A stretch of 64,000 nt of DNA, from NCBI GenBank assembly GCA_951213105.1, contig OX578142.1:120189354-120253353 (forward strand). Reading direction: 5' to 3'. Numbering within the stretch: the first letter of the stretch is position 1; each line of letters opens with the position of its first letter. The translations under genes and the position numbers were made by a program. The notes under the pieces are model-generated. The model saw only the letters and a list, made by a program, of their open reading frames with translations, did not search any database and was not told where the DNA came from. Shown piece after piece: positions 34,972 through 47,539 of this stretch. The stretch comes from Amaurobius ferox (taxonomy: Eukaryota > Arthropoda > Arachnida > Araneae > Amaurobiidae).

Positions 34972-36350
34972 TTAACCCTCGCCATACTGAGATGGGGTCA
35001 ATTTGACCCCATCCGTATATTTTGCAGCTCTTTTTGCATTTAAAAATTGTATACTAAAATTATTTTCTAAGAATTCTCCTATAAAGGTATCTTTTATAAT
35101 TTAGTAAACTTCGGGCATTTCTATTTTTTTTTTTTTTGTAGAAATTGCAAATGGGGTCACATTGACCCCATCTTAGGCAATAAAAGAAAATTAAATTTTT
35201 GTATCAATTATCAGAAGAATGTGACAGAAAGAAAATTATTGGCTTTCTGCCAAATGTAGTTCACTAGATGGCGCTGTGGGTAAGTAATTTCCACACAAGC
35301 AAGCGTAGGTGCGCCAAATCCCACATTTGGCCATTGCCTGCTATTCTGTTTGATTGTGTGTAAATTTCACTGTTCAACGAAATGAATCGTAGCTGTTTGA
35401 CTATCGAAGAGGCGCATTCTATATTATTTGCTGAAAGTTCAGACGAATCAGTGGATATAGGTGAGTCTGATGTTTCATATAGTGATGCAGAGCCTGAAAT
35501 TGTAGAAGAACATTTATCTAATTCTGAATGTAGCGATGAAAGCACTAAAAGCCAGGCATAATCCTGGATTACAACAGTACAAAGAGTGGCGTTGACATTA
35601 TAGATAAGCTTGTCCGAAAATATACTTGCCGTAGAAGTACCAGGAGGTGGCCACTGAGTTTATTTCTCAACTTCATAGATATTGCCGCCTATAATGCTTT
35701 TGTCATTTGGAGAATGAATACACCAAAAGATATCGACTTGAAGTTTATGAAAAATGCTCACAAATGGTTTCTGGAAGAACTTGGAGGACAGTTGGTGGAA
35801 CCTCAGTTGAAACGCCGCGCTTCTCATATTGAAAATGAACAACTTGACTACAAGAAGTGCACAATTCAGGCTATAAAACTTAGTGGCAGGAAAGTAAGAA
35901 AAGTAAAGTATCAAATCGACTCTGAGGCAGAAAGACTTTCAGTGAAACGGGGTAGGTGTGCTATGTGCTCTAGATCAACAAATGACACCAAGTATTCGCA
36001 GAAGTGTAACAGCTGCAGGAAGTTTATTTGCAAAAGCCATACTTCAAGTGTTATTTTGTGTATTGATTGCCACAAAAATGAGCAGCGGAATTGAAAGGTT
36101 GTTATAATACATTACTATCATTATTCTTATAAACGTATTTTTTAAATTTGTATTTACTTCAGATTTAGTGCTATTTAATTATTCATAATATTGTGGAAAT
36201 TACATTTTTCTCTTTGTACTAAATGTTTATAGCCAGTATTATATCCCTTCATCAGTTTTCTGGCCTAAACATAATAAATACATATGGGGTCAAAATGACC
36301 CCTTCTTAGGTATTTATGTAATATTTTGATCTTAGTATGGCGAGGGTTAA
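34972..36350 (+). mobile_element. Internally deleted piggyBac element
   Basis: Bounded by TTAA at 34972-34975 and 36347-36350. The termini CCCTCGCCATACT form an inverted repeat that is perfect over 13 bp. Subterminal GGGGTCAATTTGACCCC palindromes and further TGACCCC motifs occur at both ends (34996, 35155, 36290). It inserted into the palindromic element at 34942-37180. Only the 5' and 3' ends of the transposase gene remain. Confidence 0.93.
35382..36094 (+). pseudogene. piggyBac transposase lacking its catalytic core
   Basis: The N-terminal part (from ATG at 35382) is MNRSCLTIEEAHSILF followed by an acidic stretch ending SECSDESTKSQA and a stop at 35559. A second frame then reads STKSGVDIIDKLVRKYT and RRSTRRWPLSLFLNFIDIAA (the end of the RNase H-like domain), and finally a cysteine-rich zinc-binding domain: CAMCS...CNSCRKFICKSH...CIDC, ending at 36094. 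The central DDD region is deleted. The C-terminal reading frame (from about 35714, MNTPKDIDLK) is intact over 126 codons and keeps the end-binding cysteine-rich domain. Confidence 0.9.
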
Positions 36351-37180
36351 TTCTTTACCTGTTGGAGATAAGTGGACAATGTAAATTGCAAAAATGTTGA
36401 AAGTAAGGTAGGAAATAAGACTATGTTAATCAAAAAGTCCTTCCATTAATTTATAAAAAGTTACACTTTTCAAATTTCTATGCAACCCCCTTAGACAAAT
36501 TCGGTCAATCAGAAAATTTTTATTTTTAATGCAACGAGATCATTGAAAAAACCACATATCTGTATCTTTAAAATCAACTGAATTATAATAATGGAAGAAA
36601 TCTGACTTATTCCACTTTTCTGTACCATGTGACAGGCTGTTTCATCAATGAAAATAGGGATCATAAACAAATTAACGATGGAAATTGTTTAGATCAAAAT
36701 TACATTAATATGTATCAAAAATTTTCATCGCAAATGCATCTAAATAAAGCATTACCCAGACAGAGATCATATAAAGCAGTGGTACTCACTACGCTGTTGG
36801 GTATTCTATGTATTATCATCCAGTTTTATCTTTTTTATGATATGTCACAAATTTACATTTCTAATTTGATATATGGTCCCCATTTACAATGTTCAATTTT
36901 CAATTAAATATAACTCCCTCAATTTTAAAGAGACAGATATGCTGGGTTTTTTTTAATGATCTTGTTGTATTAAAAATAAAAAATTTCTGATTGACCAAAT
37001 TTGGCTAAGGGGGTTGTATAAAAATTTAAAAAAGCTAATTTTTGAAAATTAATGACAGGACTATTTCATTAACGTAGTCTTATTTCCTACTGTATTTCAA
37101 CATTTTTGCAATTTACATTGCCGACTTACCTCCAACAGGTAAAGAATTAAAGCATGTTTCAATCTTTTTGGGACACCCTG

Positions 37181-39194
37181 TATATACGTATATATATTAT
37201 GATATGATGTGTGTCTATGCATGTACTTAATTTGTGAAATACCCTCAATATCATTGAGTTATAAATTTAAATCACCAACACATGTCTCACAAACACATGA
37301 TTTGGCATCCAGCATATCCTTTTGCAGTATTTTTATCGGCATCTAGGGATTACGATTTTAATATCCAAGCCCTTCTCTTCCTTTTAACATGTTCACATCA
37401 CTATATGTATGTTATGAATATAGGTGCATGTGTATATATATGATATTCTCATATTGGATTCACTTCTGAACCAATTATGAAGTGAGATTGTCTGTTGCCT
37501 TCCATAAATGAATTTTTGTTTTTTCCCTTTTAACTTGAAACCAGAATTGAAGAAAACTTTATTATAACCTAAAAATAAACTGTGCTCAGCTATTTGGGGA
37601 AGTGGTAAAAAGTATTTTCTGAATCTGCAAGCTATCAATATGTTGTTATTAAATGTTTAATCTCTTATTTTTATCCATTTATTTGTTCATATGACTATTT
37701 TCAAAAATACAGAAATATTTGTAAATTTATTAAAAGTTTTAAAAGAGGCACCAAACAGTTTATTTATTATAATTAAAAATAATTCATATTTCATAAATAA
37801 TGCAGATAGAAACATAAAATTATTCTTCATAATAATTTGAATCATCCAACATTGACAAATCTAGCTCAAATAATTTACTATTAAGACAATTTAGCATCAT
37901 TTCCATTGTCAAAAATGGTATAATTGAGAATTAACAGCTAACCTAAAGGTATTGATTAACTTGCATTTGTTTTGTTTTTTGTAATGAAATATAGTAGTAA
38001 ATTCATTAAACAGTACAACTTTTATAAAACCAAAAAAACCTTCAAAATCTATAGTCTCCAAACACTAGTTTCAGTGTTATAGATATTTTAGCTTAATAAA
38101 TGATAAATTTAAGAAAAAGATTCTCACAGTTTTAGTTTTTTTCTGAAAATCCTATTCTTCCTAGTTAAAATTGACTGAATAAGAAAAATGTATTATTTTA
38201 TCACAAAATAGAATCACTGTAAATTTACCATTCAAAGACATTTGCAATTTTACAAAACATGAAAAGTTTCATACTATCATTAAAATCAAATTCATTTTCA
38301 AAACTAATATTGGTAAAAGAAATTATATTTGCAATTCAATTAACCCTTGCAAATATAAATAAATACTTCTATTTGTGTGTAAAAACTTCATGTTATCTTA
38401 ATTGTTACAGGATCATTCCATGTGAAGTCATCCAATGTCGGTTGCAACCATTTTTTAAATTATTATTTTTTCCCATATGTTTTTATGCAAGTTTTGACAG
38501 TTCAGTGTGATTTTTTTTTATTTTTTCTTTCTTTTATTATCAGTGGCCAATTTTATATGATGTTGCACCCTATTTTTGACAAATTTCAATATTTACAGAA
38601 ATTTTTATTTCAGAAGCTATGCCAGATACTTGGATTAATAACCATATTTTACTTTCCCAACATTACATAGTAATGTTCATGAAAAGATGAGAATGAGGTT
38701 GAAAATTGTAATTTGAGATTTTGGTAAATTTACATTTTCAGCATTCTAGAATGCAGATCAACTGTGCCTACTAGCATCATGTCTATGTCTACAGTGCAGT
38801 GTTATATATCCGTTCTGGTGCTAAAACTATTCAACAAAATCCGATAAAATTTGGTATGGGTTACCCTTGGTCTGATTAGATTTTAATACAGCTAAGAAAA
38901 ATAGTCCTTTTCTTTTTCAAATGGCCTGCAAAATCAAATAAAATCAATAAATGTGTATTTTTGAATTAACTCAGTACTTGATTTATACATACTTTTTAAT
39001 AACAACATATTAACCATTCCCATTATTCTGGGATAAACAACCCTTGAGATATTTCAGTTTCTTGGAATTTTAGTGACTTGGTGCTAATTATACTAAATTG
39101 CCAAATAATAAGAGAATAATTTTAGATTTACAAATTCGGTGTAATTTCAGAAGTATCCATTTCATATGATATTTTATAAGATAAAACTTAGCAT
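37181..39194. other. Gene-free AT-rich sequence
   Basis: No gene was recognised. About 38810-38940 is a single unit of the ~140-bp repeat seen at 17735-18325 (TTTGGTATGGGTTACC, TCTGATTAGATTTTAATA, AAATGGCCTGCAAAAT). Confidence 0.5.
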
Positions 39195-40200
39195 ACAGGG
39201 TGTTTATAAAATAACTGATGCTATTAGGGGCTATAACTGATGCTATTGACCTATAAGTATGATTTCAACAAAACTTGCAAGATATATAAAAGAAAGTATG
39301 GAGAAGTGATTTGTGGATGAAAGAAAGTTAGTTATATTTTTCACTGAGTGCTAGGTGGTACTTTTATTGGAACATAAGCTTCCAAGAATATTGAAAAAGC
39401 AATAAATCTCTTGTGATCAACATTTTATGTCAATATTACAAACGTTGTAAACCAGCAAAATTACAAACCTTGTAATGCAAATAATAAAATTAAAGAACAA
39501 AAACTAAAATCAAAGTACTACTAATTTATCACATGATATTCTCAGTATTGCACCTGATATTGCATCATATTCTCAGTATTGCACCATTCAGTATGAATTG
39601 AAAATGTATTGGAATATTTTCACTTGGTATGCAGAGCATGTGAGGAGATATACTGTACTATTCTTGTATCCAGTTCAGATATCAATTGAAAATTTTCTGT
39701 ACAATTTTTGTTTTTCAAATATCCTCATAGACAAAAGTAACACTGGTTTAAATCCAGAAACTTTAGGCAACTTACAAAAACCTTACAAAGACCCATCTTG
39801 TCCTGGGCAAAAAGATGAAAGAAGAGTTAACGTTTTATAGGATCTGTGGAGCTCTTTGCTCCATGAGAATTCAACCAATTAACTCTTGAAGATAATTGGA
39901 TGAATTCTCGAGGAAGTTTTCATGTTGTGCCGTTGTCTTAAAGTTTTTGATTTAAAAAAGTTTGTGAATTGTTGACATTTAATGTTAACTTTGAATAAAT
40001 TTATCATTTCTATAGTGTATACTTACAACGTCTAGTAAAAGTGCCACCTAGCAATAAAAATTGTAACTTTTTTTTTTTCGTATAAATCTCTTCCACACCC
40101 TTTCCTTTATTCCAATTATAGCAAAATAATAAACCTCTTAAAACTATGTACAATGATCATTTTCCTCTATAGTTCAAGTGTTCATAATTTTCTTACCAAT
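39195..40200. mobile_element. Probable degenerate foldback element
   Basis: The left edge reads ACAGGGTGTTTATAAAATAA, a mariner-MITE style terminus. Inside, GTGCTAGGTGGTACTTTTA (39347) is inverted at 40037 as AAAAGTGCCACCTAGCA, and flanking blocks pair weakly. The right terminus could not be identified, so the limits are approximate. Confidence 0.4.
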
Positions 40201-41660
40201 TAAATGCAAACTCAATATACTTCTATAGGATTATGTAGCTTTTATGTTTCAAAATTTTAAGACATCCTTTATTGGATATAGTTAACTTTGTAAATATCCT
40301 ATTAAAAAATGCTGCATTTGTCTACTTCTTAAAAGAAAGAGCTTAGTTAGGCCTAAAATTTTATAGACCTTATTTCTGAGTAGATAACACAATAAAGTTT
40401 AAAAAAATAAAATTTAATGCTCACCTTCTTCATGTCAAAATTTTAGCTCAAAAACAAATTTTTAGAAAAAATTTCAAATTCAATTTTAAGTATAAAGTTG
40501 CAGTATATTTGTTATATTTTAAGTACACTAAATTTAATTTGTTTCATGATAAAAAAAAAAATGGTTGATCCAGTGGCATAGGAAAGGGAGGGTCTCAAGT
40601 CCCCTCCCCCTGATTGGATATCAAGGCACCTTTTTCTTATAAATGCTGAATCATATGATCTCTTTTAAAGCAAAATATCAAATCTTGGTTCTTTAAAAAT
40701 TTGAAGATGAATCTGAAAAATCTATAAAAATATTGGATCAAATCTCATTTTTTCCAACAAAGTTGTGAACGTGTGAAGTTCTACTACTGATGTGGGAACG
40801 AGGTTGGGGGAGGGAAATAAAATACATGTGCTCAGACATATCAAGGGTCAAAGTTTAACTACCAACAAGACTTTCAACTGGCTGCTTTAAATACCATAGC
40901 TCGCCTGTGTATATTTCCTTCTCCCATGCCGAACTATGGAAAACAATCCCTTGTTCCCAGGGTAGTATCTCCCAGACAGTATTTGTCACCAGAATTGCCA
41001 AATTTTATACCTCTAAAAGCAACACAAGTGCTTAAGTAAGTGACAACACCCTCCTTTTGTGGATCACTGATCCCCACAATAATTCCGTCTTTTGAGGAGG
41101 AAGCATATTCAAAGGGTTAAGAACATATTACAGCCCACTTGTATATAAACCCCATAGCTGTCAAAATTGAAGGTTCTGGGACTTATGAAAATGGATTTTG
41201 CTTTATTGGTGTGATGGGAACTTTCACAAAACTCCTTATTTTCTATCTCTTTATTATTTCCATTGGAGGAGGACATAATAAGGGATGGATTGGACTGGTG
41301 GGACACCGGGAAATGCCCAGTGGGCCGCCAGTAATTGGGCTGATCATCATGGGCCGATCAACGATTTCAAGCTTGTTAGTGAAAATTATCTCTTTAGAGA
41401 AAAGTAGACCTTTGGAAAGAGCCAACAACTGGGTATTTATGCCCGTAAACCACCGACTACTAAATCTAAGAGCTAAAAGTTATAAATAGTCCCTAATAAA
41501 TCCTCTCTTACAACCTAAATACCACACAGACACAGTGGAGCTGTTTACCTTTCAAATGCTGAAAACGTGTTGAAAAACTTAAGAGGATACTCTTATCAAA
41601 CCGAATCCGCTCTCTGTTAGCCAGTCTAAGAGAGCTCAACTTACTTTATTCTATTAGGGT
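40201..41660. other. Gene-free, some repeat-like blocks
   Basis: GC-richer blocks at 40570-40620 (CCAGTGGCATAGGAAAGGGA) and 41280-41345 (GGTGGGACACCGGGAAATGC, GTGGGCCGCCAG) resemble hAT-type terminal sequences, but partner ends were not found. No gene was recognised. Confidence 0.4.
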
Positions 41661-41664
41661 ACAC

Positions 41665-42570
41665 CGAAGTAAGTGGAACCCAAAAGAACAATAGTTTGAG
41701 TTTAGGCTCCTCTAGAAATGCCAGTTTATCTTGTTGGATGTCACCATTGTGGGCAGTAGCTGTAACCTTACTGTGCAAATGTACATAAGTAACAAAATTC
41801 TAACTTTTCAATAAAAAAGTTTCTTGGTTGAAAATTTACGTCCAGTACATTAGATTCCACTAACGCCGCAATGTGAGGTAAGTGGAACCCAGCCCTAAAT
41901 GCTTATACGGCTGTCCAAAAATGACACAGGAGCAAGTGGAAATCTAAAAACGCATTTCAAAATGTAAGACTACAATTTTATTTGTCAGACAAGAAAATCA
42001 GGCATTATAGTAATCCAATGAAATGGGTGATTTCTGTCTCGTGGAACATGTTGATGTAGGCAGCAAGTATAATTTGAGTTTGGCAAAGTAATTATCCCCC
42101 TGGTATGATATCCCTGAATCTGAATGGAATCTTCAAATCGCTTTCTTTTATATATTGACCAAGGGCCAAAAGAGTTTTTTTTTTAAATCTGAATCCCCAT
42201 TTTCCCATTGTTTTGATGTGTGTTGCCATCTTGTATACAATTTTATGGGGTATAGCTGAAGATCTTTCTAATGAGGTACTTTTATTACCCTTAAGCCTTT
42301 TTACCCTTTTAAACAAGGTTGTCTTTGGTATACCATAATGTGCATAAGCTTTGTGCATGGTCATTTGTTTGCTTTTCACCGATTCTACTGCCTTTTTCAG
42401 TTGCTTCGGGGTATACGCTGTCGGTTCTCTCCTTTTCATATAATTGCGCACCATTTTTCACTGTAAGTAAAATCAAAAAGGAGGATTAGCCATATAACAA
42501 CAAAGGATAAATAACAAAGGATCAGTGCAAGGGAACGATTAGTTTCTACTTGTCACTTTATTGGTTCCAC
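41665..42570 (-). mobile_element. pogo/Tigger-like relic
   Basis: Subterminal GTAAGTGGAACCC occurs near 41688 and 41878, and its inverted form GGTTCCACTT near 42562. A short transposase N-terminus lies between them on the - strand. Exact ends were not resolved. Confidence 0.5.
42092..42454 (-). pseudogene. pogo-family transposase N-terminus (Psq helix-turn-helix)
   Basis: 120 residues starting MVRNYMKRRE. YTPKQLKKAVESVKSKQMTM and HKAYAHYGIPKTTLFKRVK form a Psq/CENP-B-type DNA-binding domain, followed by KWGFRFKKKTLLALGQYI, the start of the second helix-turn-helix region. The frame then stops, so the catalytic domain is absent. It could be a truncated transposase or a small DNA-binding gene derived from one; the context of inverted GTAAGTGGAACCC motifs favours a transposon relic. 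Confidence 0.75.
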
Positions 42571-42996
42571 TTTCGTGATGTCATTATCCACCTCGAGGGG
42601 GAAGTTACTTTCCCCCGGGTATTATAATGTCAGGTATGGTATCAATCCAAGAATTTTTTCAGGCCCTTTAAAGTGAAGGATAACATGCTATAATTGTAAT
42701 CATCTGGACCCATGATACCGATTTTTAAAAAATTTTCTTGTAAAATTTGAAACACAAAATTAACTGGAGTGTGGCTCAACTCGACTTCCTTATACCAAAA
42801 TCCATTTCTTAGTAACTTTTTTTTATTCAAATTTTACAAGACATTTTTTGAAAAATCGGTACTATGGGTCCAAATGATTACAATTATAGCGTGTTACCCT
42901 TCGCTTTAAATGGCTTGACAAACTCTTTTGATCGATACCATACTTCATAATGTACCCCCTCCCTCTCTCGAGAGGATAATGACGTCACGAACCAAA
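42561..42996. mobile_element. Foldback MITE with CRE-like ends
   Basis: The arms pair from TTGGTTCCACTTTCGTGATG (42561) to the complement of CATTATGACG-type sequence ending GTCACGAACCAA (42996). Internal pairs include GATAACATGCTATAATTGTA (42678) with its complement near 42885 and CCATGATACCGATTTTT (42710) with AAAAATCGGTACTATGG (42851). The centre lies near 42780. ATAATGACGTCACGA at the right end is a perfect CRE. No coding capacity. Confidence 0.8.
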
Positions 42997-43599
42997 AAAT
43001 TGCCTCGCGGCTATTTTTCACGACGCTGATTGAATCCATTAAGGCTCGTAATCATTGAGCCATACATAAACCCTTTTATGCATGATTACGTCCAATTTTG
43101 CCCTATGCTGCCATGTTAAAAATACATATAATTTTACATAAATTTCGATGTTTATAAATTTTTAATTTAAAAAAATTCCATCTTGTTTTAGACTTTTTCA
43201 TAACAAAGCCGGATATAATATATTGCCTACGCTTATACGCTTATACCTTTCTTGATAGAGGAATTAAATTTAATATTTTATTGGATTTTTTGATTTCTTT
43301 TTTACAAAATACGAATACGTCTAGAATTTTCACATATTTTAAAAGGATTGTTACAACCTGGTAAAAATGGTTTGGTGATAATTTTTGCTACCATTTTAGA
43401 GACTTCATTTTGCCATATATATACCAAACTTCATATGATTGTACTGCAATGGTATACAAACAACAATGGTATACATTTCCCATTGTTGTTTATATACCAT
43501 TTACACATTTATATTATTACTCCACTTATACATTTTCCATTTTATAAGGGAATTAAATTTAAGGTTTTAATGAAAATTTTTTAACAGCAATATGAATTC

Positions 43600-43653
43600 A
43601 ATTAGAATTTTCACATATTTCAAATCACGAGCAGCGCCGGGTATATCTGCTAG
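43600..43653 (+). mobile_element. Possible Helitron 3' terminus
   Basis: CACGAGCAGCGCCGGGTATA followed by TCTGCTAG|T resembles Helitron 3' ends, which finish in CTRR before a T. AGCAG and CTGCT can pair around the GC-rich core. The 5' end was not identified, so the extent of the element upstream is unknown. Confidence 0.35.
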
Positions 43654-44530
43654 TGTATAAATAAAATTGAAAATATGTTGTATGTGTGTGCTTGTCTCAT
43701 CATCACGGGAAAACAGTTACACCGAATTTCATAAAATTCTGTAGGTAGCCTTGGAATAGCCCCACTTAAAATTTAGTCCATGTTTGAAATTTTGGGACCA
43801 AGGGTTGTCGAGATATTATTAAGAAAATATTCATAAATCGCTTTCATACTAGTGAAACCCGTTGCGAAACTTTTTCAATGAACATGAAAGTGAAGAATAA
43901 TTTTTGCAACCAGGTTTAATGATATTTAAATTGGAAGATTATATCATCCTGTGGTATTTACGATATTTTCTATACAGTCTTAGAAAAGCAGGAAAACACA
44001 GAAAACCCGATCACAATCTATTCGGGTTAAAATCTTGCGAATCTTGCTCTTCGGATTAAAATCTTTAAAATGTTAGCTGCGATTTCTCAGTGTTCATTCT
44101 TCTAAAAGACTCATTATTAAGAATGAGTCAGACAATAAAATTCAATAATAAAATGTAATACTGTGAAGTCTTTAAATTGTTTCTTACCATACACCTCGAC
44201 AAAGTAAAATAATTTATCTTGAGTGTATTTACGTTACATTCAAGAAAATCACAGTACAGCACACCTCATTTAAGCACAGGTAATAAGCATTGGAATTAAA
44301 ATCAATTGTTGATGGAATCTCTTGGTGTTCAGCATTATTTAAAAGTTCTAAATTTGGTTAATTGTAATAGTGAACACAACTTTACTCTTAACGATGTTAT
44401 TCCTAATAACTCTTTCAAAGGGAAGTCCAGTCAGCGGAAATCAGTAGCATGATGGCATATTGTAAAACCCTTAAATTGTTTCTACGCATACTCCTTGTCT
44501 TGGCAAAGTATATGTTATTAACCTTTAACT
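43654..44530. other. Gene-free AT-rich sequence
   Basis: No feature was recognised with confidence. Confidence 0.4.
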
Positions 44531-44536
44531 CTCAGA

Positions 44537-45515
44537 AAATATCAGCTGTTGCTCAAAATAAAAGTTTTAAATCGGTTTGATAGGTTCTCAGAAACTGAGT
44601 GATAAAAAATGCTTTGTTGTAAAAATAGAATTTTGTTTTTAAAATAGAAGCTGAGCCAAATCTTTATTGATTTAACTTGAAAAAATGTAAGCTTTCTTCA
44701 AGCGATCTCCGATCAACCTTCTATTACAAAATTTGTTCATAGCGAGCTCCGAAAATTCTGTCACTAAGCCGATGCTTTTCCAACATAGCAATAAAATAAT
44801 TTGAAGAATAAACTTACCATCTCATTTTAAAATTTGGGGTTTTGAAGGTTATTCTATATATTCTGCTCATCCGGAAAGTATCAGCTATCTAAAAAAAAAT
44901 TAATTTTGAAAATCGGTTCGATAGATTCTCAGAATTTGAATGACAAAAAAGGCTTGTGCTTTAAATATGTAAATTTCAGTTTTGATTCAAATCAGATAAT
45001 AATTGAGCTAATTAAAAAAGGCAGTAAAAGAAGTCAGGAAGTCCATTAATGCTACATTTCAATTTAGAATTTTACATGCATAATAGGTAAAATTCTGATG
45101 TAATATTTGCAATTATCTATTACAAAATATAATGAAAATTGGATATAACATCTTAATATATTTGTGGGTTCTGCCCCAGATTTATTCCAATCGCCAATCC
45201 TAAGAAAACATTATATAGTTAAAATAAATTGAAATTGCAACGCCATTCGTGGCGCAGCGGTAAAGTGCCTCTGTAATAGTATAAAGCGAAGTTTTTATCA
45301 AAGGTTCTGTCCCCGTAAATTTTCAGTTTTTATTTAAATCAGATGATAATTGAGCTTTTTCTGTACGCATATTGTTCATAATTAAAACAGGAGCCAGGAA
45401 GTCCCTTAATGCTACATTTCAAATTAGAATTTTATATGTAAGAGGAAAAAATTTGATGTAATATTTGCAATTTTCTATTACAAAGTATAATGAAATTTGA
45501 ATATAACATCTTATT
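44537..45515 (+). repeat. Two sets of direct repeats spaced ~340 bp
   Basis: 44537-44637 matches 44873-44975 (TATCAGCT, AAATCGGTTYGATAG, TTCTCAGAA), and 44985-45160 matches 45325-45515 (AATTGAGCT, CAGGAAGTCC, TTAATGCTACATTTCAA, TGATGTAATATTTGCAATT). Spacings are about 336 and 345 bp, so this may be one degenerate ~340-bp tandem repeat. A tRNA-like head lies between the second pair. Confidence 0.65.
45243..45320 (+). repeat. tRNA-like SINE head
   Basis: TGGCGCAGCGGTAAAG fits a pol III A box and GGTTCTGTCCC a B box, with tRNA-like spacing. The stem sequences do not fold into a proper cloverleaf, so it is a SINE head, not a tRNA gene. A similar head (TTAGTGGTTAAAG ... GCAAGTTCTGTCC) lies at 45648-45706. 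Confidence 0.45.
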
Positions 45516-46599
45516 TTACTTTACTTAGATAATTCTAAACTAAAATATAGCACATATATTAGAGGGCTTCCTAGCTCCTTTTTTAATTTTTTTCATAATT
45601 AAAACTTAAATAGTTTCCTAGTTTCATGTGTTTTCGTGATTCAAACTGTTTAGTGGTTAAAGAGTTGACCAAGACGTTCACAGATGTGATGGTTGCAAGT
45701 TCTGTCCTCACCAATGTTAAAGGAAACATAACAGGGATACATATTAAAAATCACCTACAAGCTTACTGCTCTTGTTGTAAACATATTTAAAAACAAAGAA
45801 ATAAAGTATCTAAATTATCGTGCTTTGTTTTAAAACAGTTGGTAATTGAATAAAGCATTTTCAACAGCAGACATGGTTTCCAAGTGTTTTTATTTAGGAA
45901 TACTTTTTTCTACAATTTCAGTCTACTTAATAAATCCATTGAATGTTGGTATTTGTTCTGAAACTTTTTTACCATTGTTATTATCCTCCTCCAAGAAACT
46001 GTTGCCACCTGTTTGTCAAGTTATTTATTTTCTCTCAATTTGTACCAGTAATCCTATATCAAGGGATGCAGGAGATGGGTAGAGAACCGCCGCAATGATA
46101 TGTGATTTGAAACCCAGAAATATGTATGAAATACAAAATCTAGTTTTTCACTAAAAACTTAAAACATATTATGTCGAAAATTATGCAAATGAAAAAATAT
46201 ATTACCAGTGATATAGCCAGAACATTTTGAAAAGAGTATGTATGGATGTTTTTTCTGAGGAAGGGAGAGGAAGCGATAATTTATCGTCAAATTTGTTACC
46301 GAGCGTGACTGGACAAACAATCAGAGATAACAGTTTTCTTATATAATATTTTCAGAATATCTATCGTTGCCTCCTTACTTTCTCAAAAGTTGTTCCATCT
46401 TCTATAACCATAGATCTATAAAAAATTTTAAAATATTTTTAAAAATGGTCTTAGGTTGCGTTTTGCACAGAAAAGGTGTTTTATTACACTTAAGTAGCAA
46501 TTCGAAAACTTGGAAGATTAATGACTGATCTATAAAAACAAGAAATATTTTATACATACAGCTCAAACTGTTGCTAAACCATAACTTTCAAAATACTTT
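45516..46599. other. Gene-free sequence
   Basis: Apart from the SINE-like head near 45648, no gene or element was recognised. The frame at 45846-46082 matches no family I know. Confidence 0.4.
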
Positions 46600-47535
46600 G
46601 TCAAAAACAGCATATAATAAAAAAATTAAAAGTATCAACCGTGTTTCGAAGGCATACAACCTTCTTTGTCAGAAAACACAAGAAGTGCAACCTTCCCTCG
46701 TCAGAAAAAGATCGGCGACAGATGCAAGAACAGCAAACGTAGCAGAAGCAGAGTAAAAGAAGGTGTTTCCAACGGTGAGAGAAAGCACAGGAAATAAAAA
46801 ATCCAGGACGCATGAACCAGAGGCGGGACATAATGAACGAATCGTGAAGTAGCAAAGAGGAAAGTGAATGCTCACTACAGGATTCAAATTACTTGTTCCT
46901 AAAATCACAATTAAATTTAAAAAACAGTAAACTAATGAAAATTACCGAAATATGAAACAAACGACATCGAAAAATAAACCAGAAATTTCCTTTCAGAAGG
47001 AAAGAAAGGATAATTATCATTAATAAGGGATTCAACAAAACTCAGAAACAAAGGAGAAACTTTTAAGAAAGTCCATTTCGAAAATGTTATCAAGAGTGAA
47101 AACGATCTTATTATTAAAATTAAAAGCATGGTTAGAGTCCCAAGAATGTTCAGCAGTTGCAGACTTAGAAACTTCTTGTTCAGAAACATGCCCCACGTGT
47201 TCCTTTATACAAAATTTAATACCTCTTTTAGTTTAACCAACATAACCATGACCACATTCGCAAGAAATGTGTTAAACTTCTCCCAACAGTTCATGACAGG
47301 AATAGGGTCTTTAAGAGAAGGATAATTAATTCTAAAATTTAAACGGTAAATACTATTGGTGACCTTATAGTGAACAACCAGTGAATAAAAAATTACAACG
47401 CTAGAATTGCATGGGCAAACTTCTTGACTTTGAATGTTAGAAACCAAATTTGACTTGTTGAATTTATGCAAAGCCCTGTCAATAATAGTGAGATTGTAGC
47501 CAAACAGCCAAAGATTTCAGATATTTTAGCTTTCA
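46600..47535 (-). pseudogene. Penelope-like element 3' part with GIY-YIG endonuclease
   Basis: Read on the - strand with frame changes: a linker (LHKFNKSNLVSNIQSQ), then a GIY-YIG domain reading VYHISCECGHGYVG followed by TKRGIKFCIKEH and a stretch with AEHSWDSNHAF, then a 3' tail (LNPVVSIHFPLCYFTIRSLC). GIY-YIG endonucleases initiate integration of Penelope retroelements. Several stops and shifts show decay. A piece of Penelope reverse transcriptase lies immediately beside it on the opposite strand. Confidence 0.75.
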
Positions 47536-47539
47536 TTTG

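Larger units (their letters stand above)
34942..37180. mobile_element. Second palindromic TA-target element, hosting a piggyBac
   Basis: The ends are CAGGGTATCCCAAACAAATT (34942) and, inverted, CAGGGTGTCCCAAAAAGATT (37180), flanked by TA. The arms are 34942-34971 plus 36351-36600 and 36905-37180; for example TGCAAAAATGTTGAAAGTA (36388) pairs with the complement near 37100. Without the piggyBac at 34972-36350 it is about 860 bp. It is a non-autonomous foldback element, distinct in sequence from the 33956 family beyond the first ~15 bp. Confidence 0.88.

Noticed and set aside
39598..39840. 80-codon + strand frame as a gene
   Set aside because: No family motif, AT-driven composition, and it sits inside a probable foldback element.
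45243..45320. Functional tRNA gene
   Set aside because: A and B boxes are present but no acceptor stem or anticodon arm pairs properly; a SINE head is more likely.
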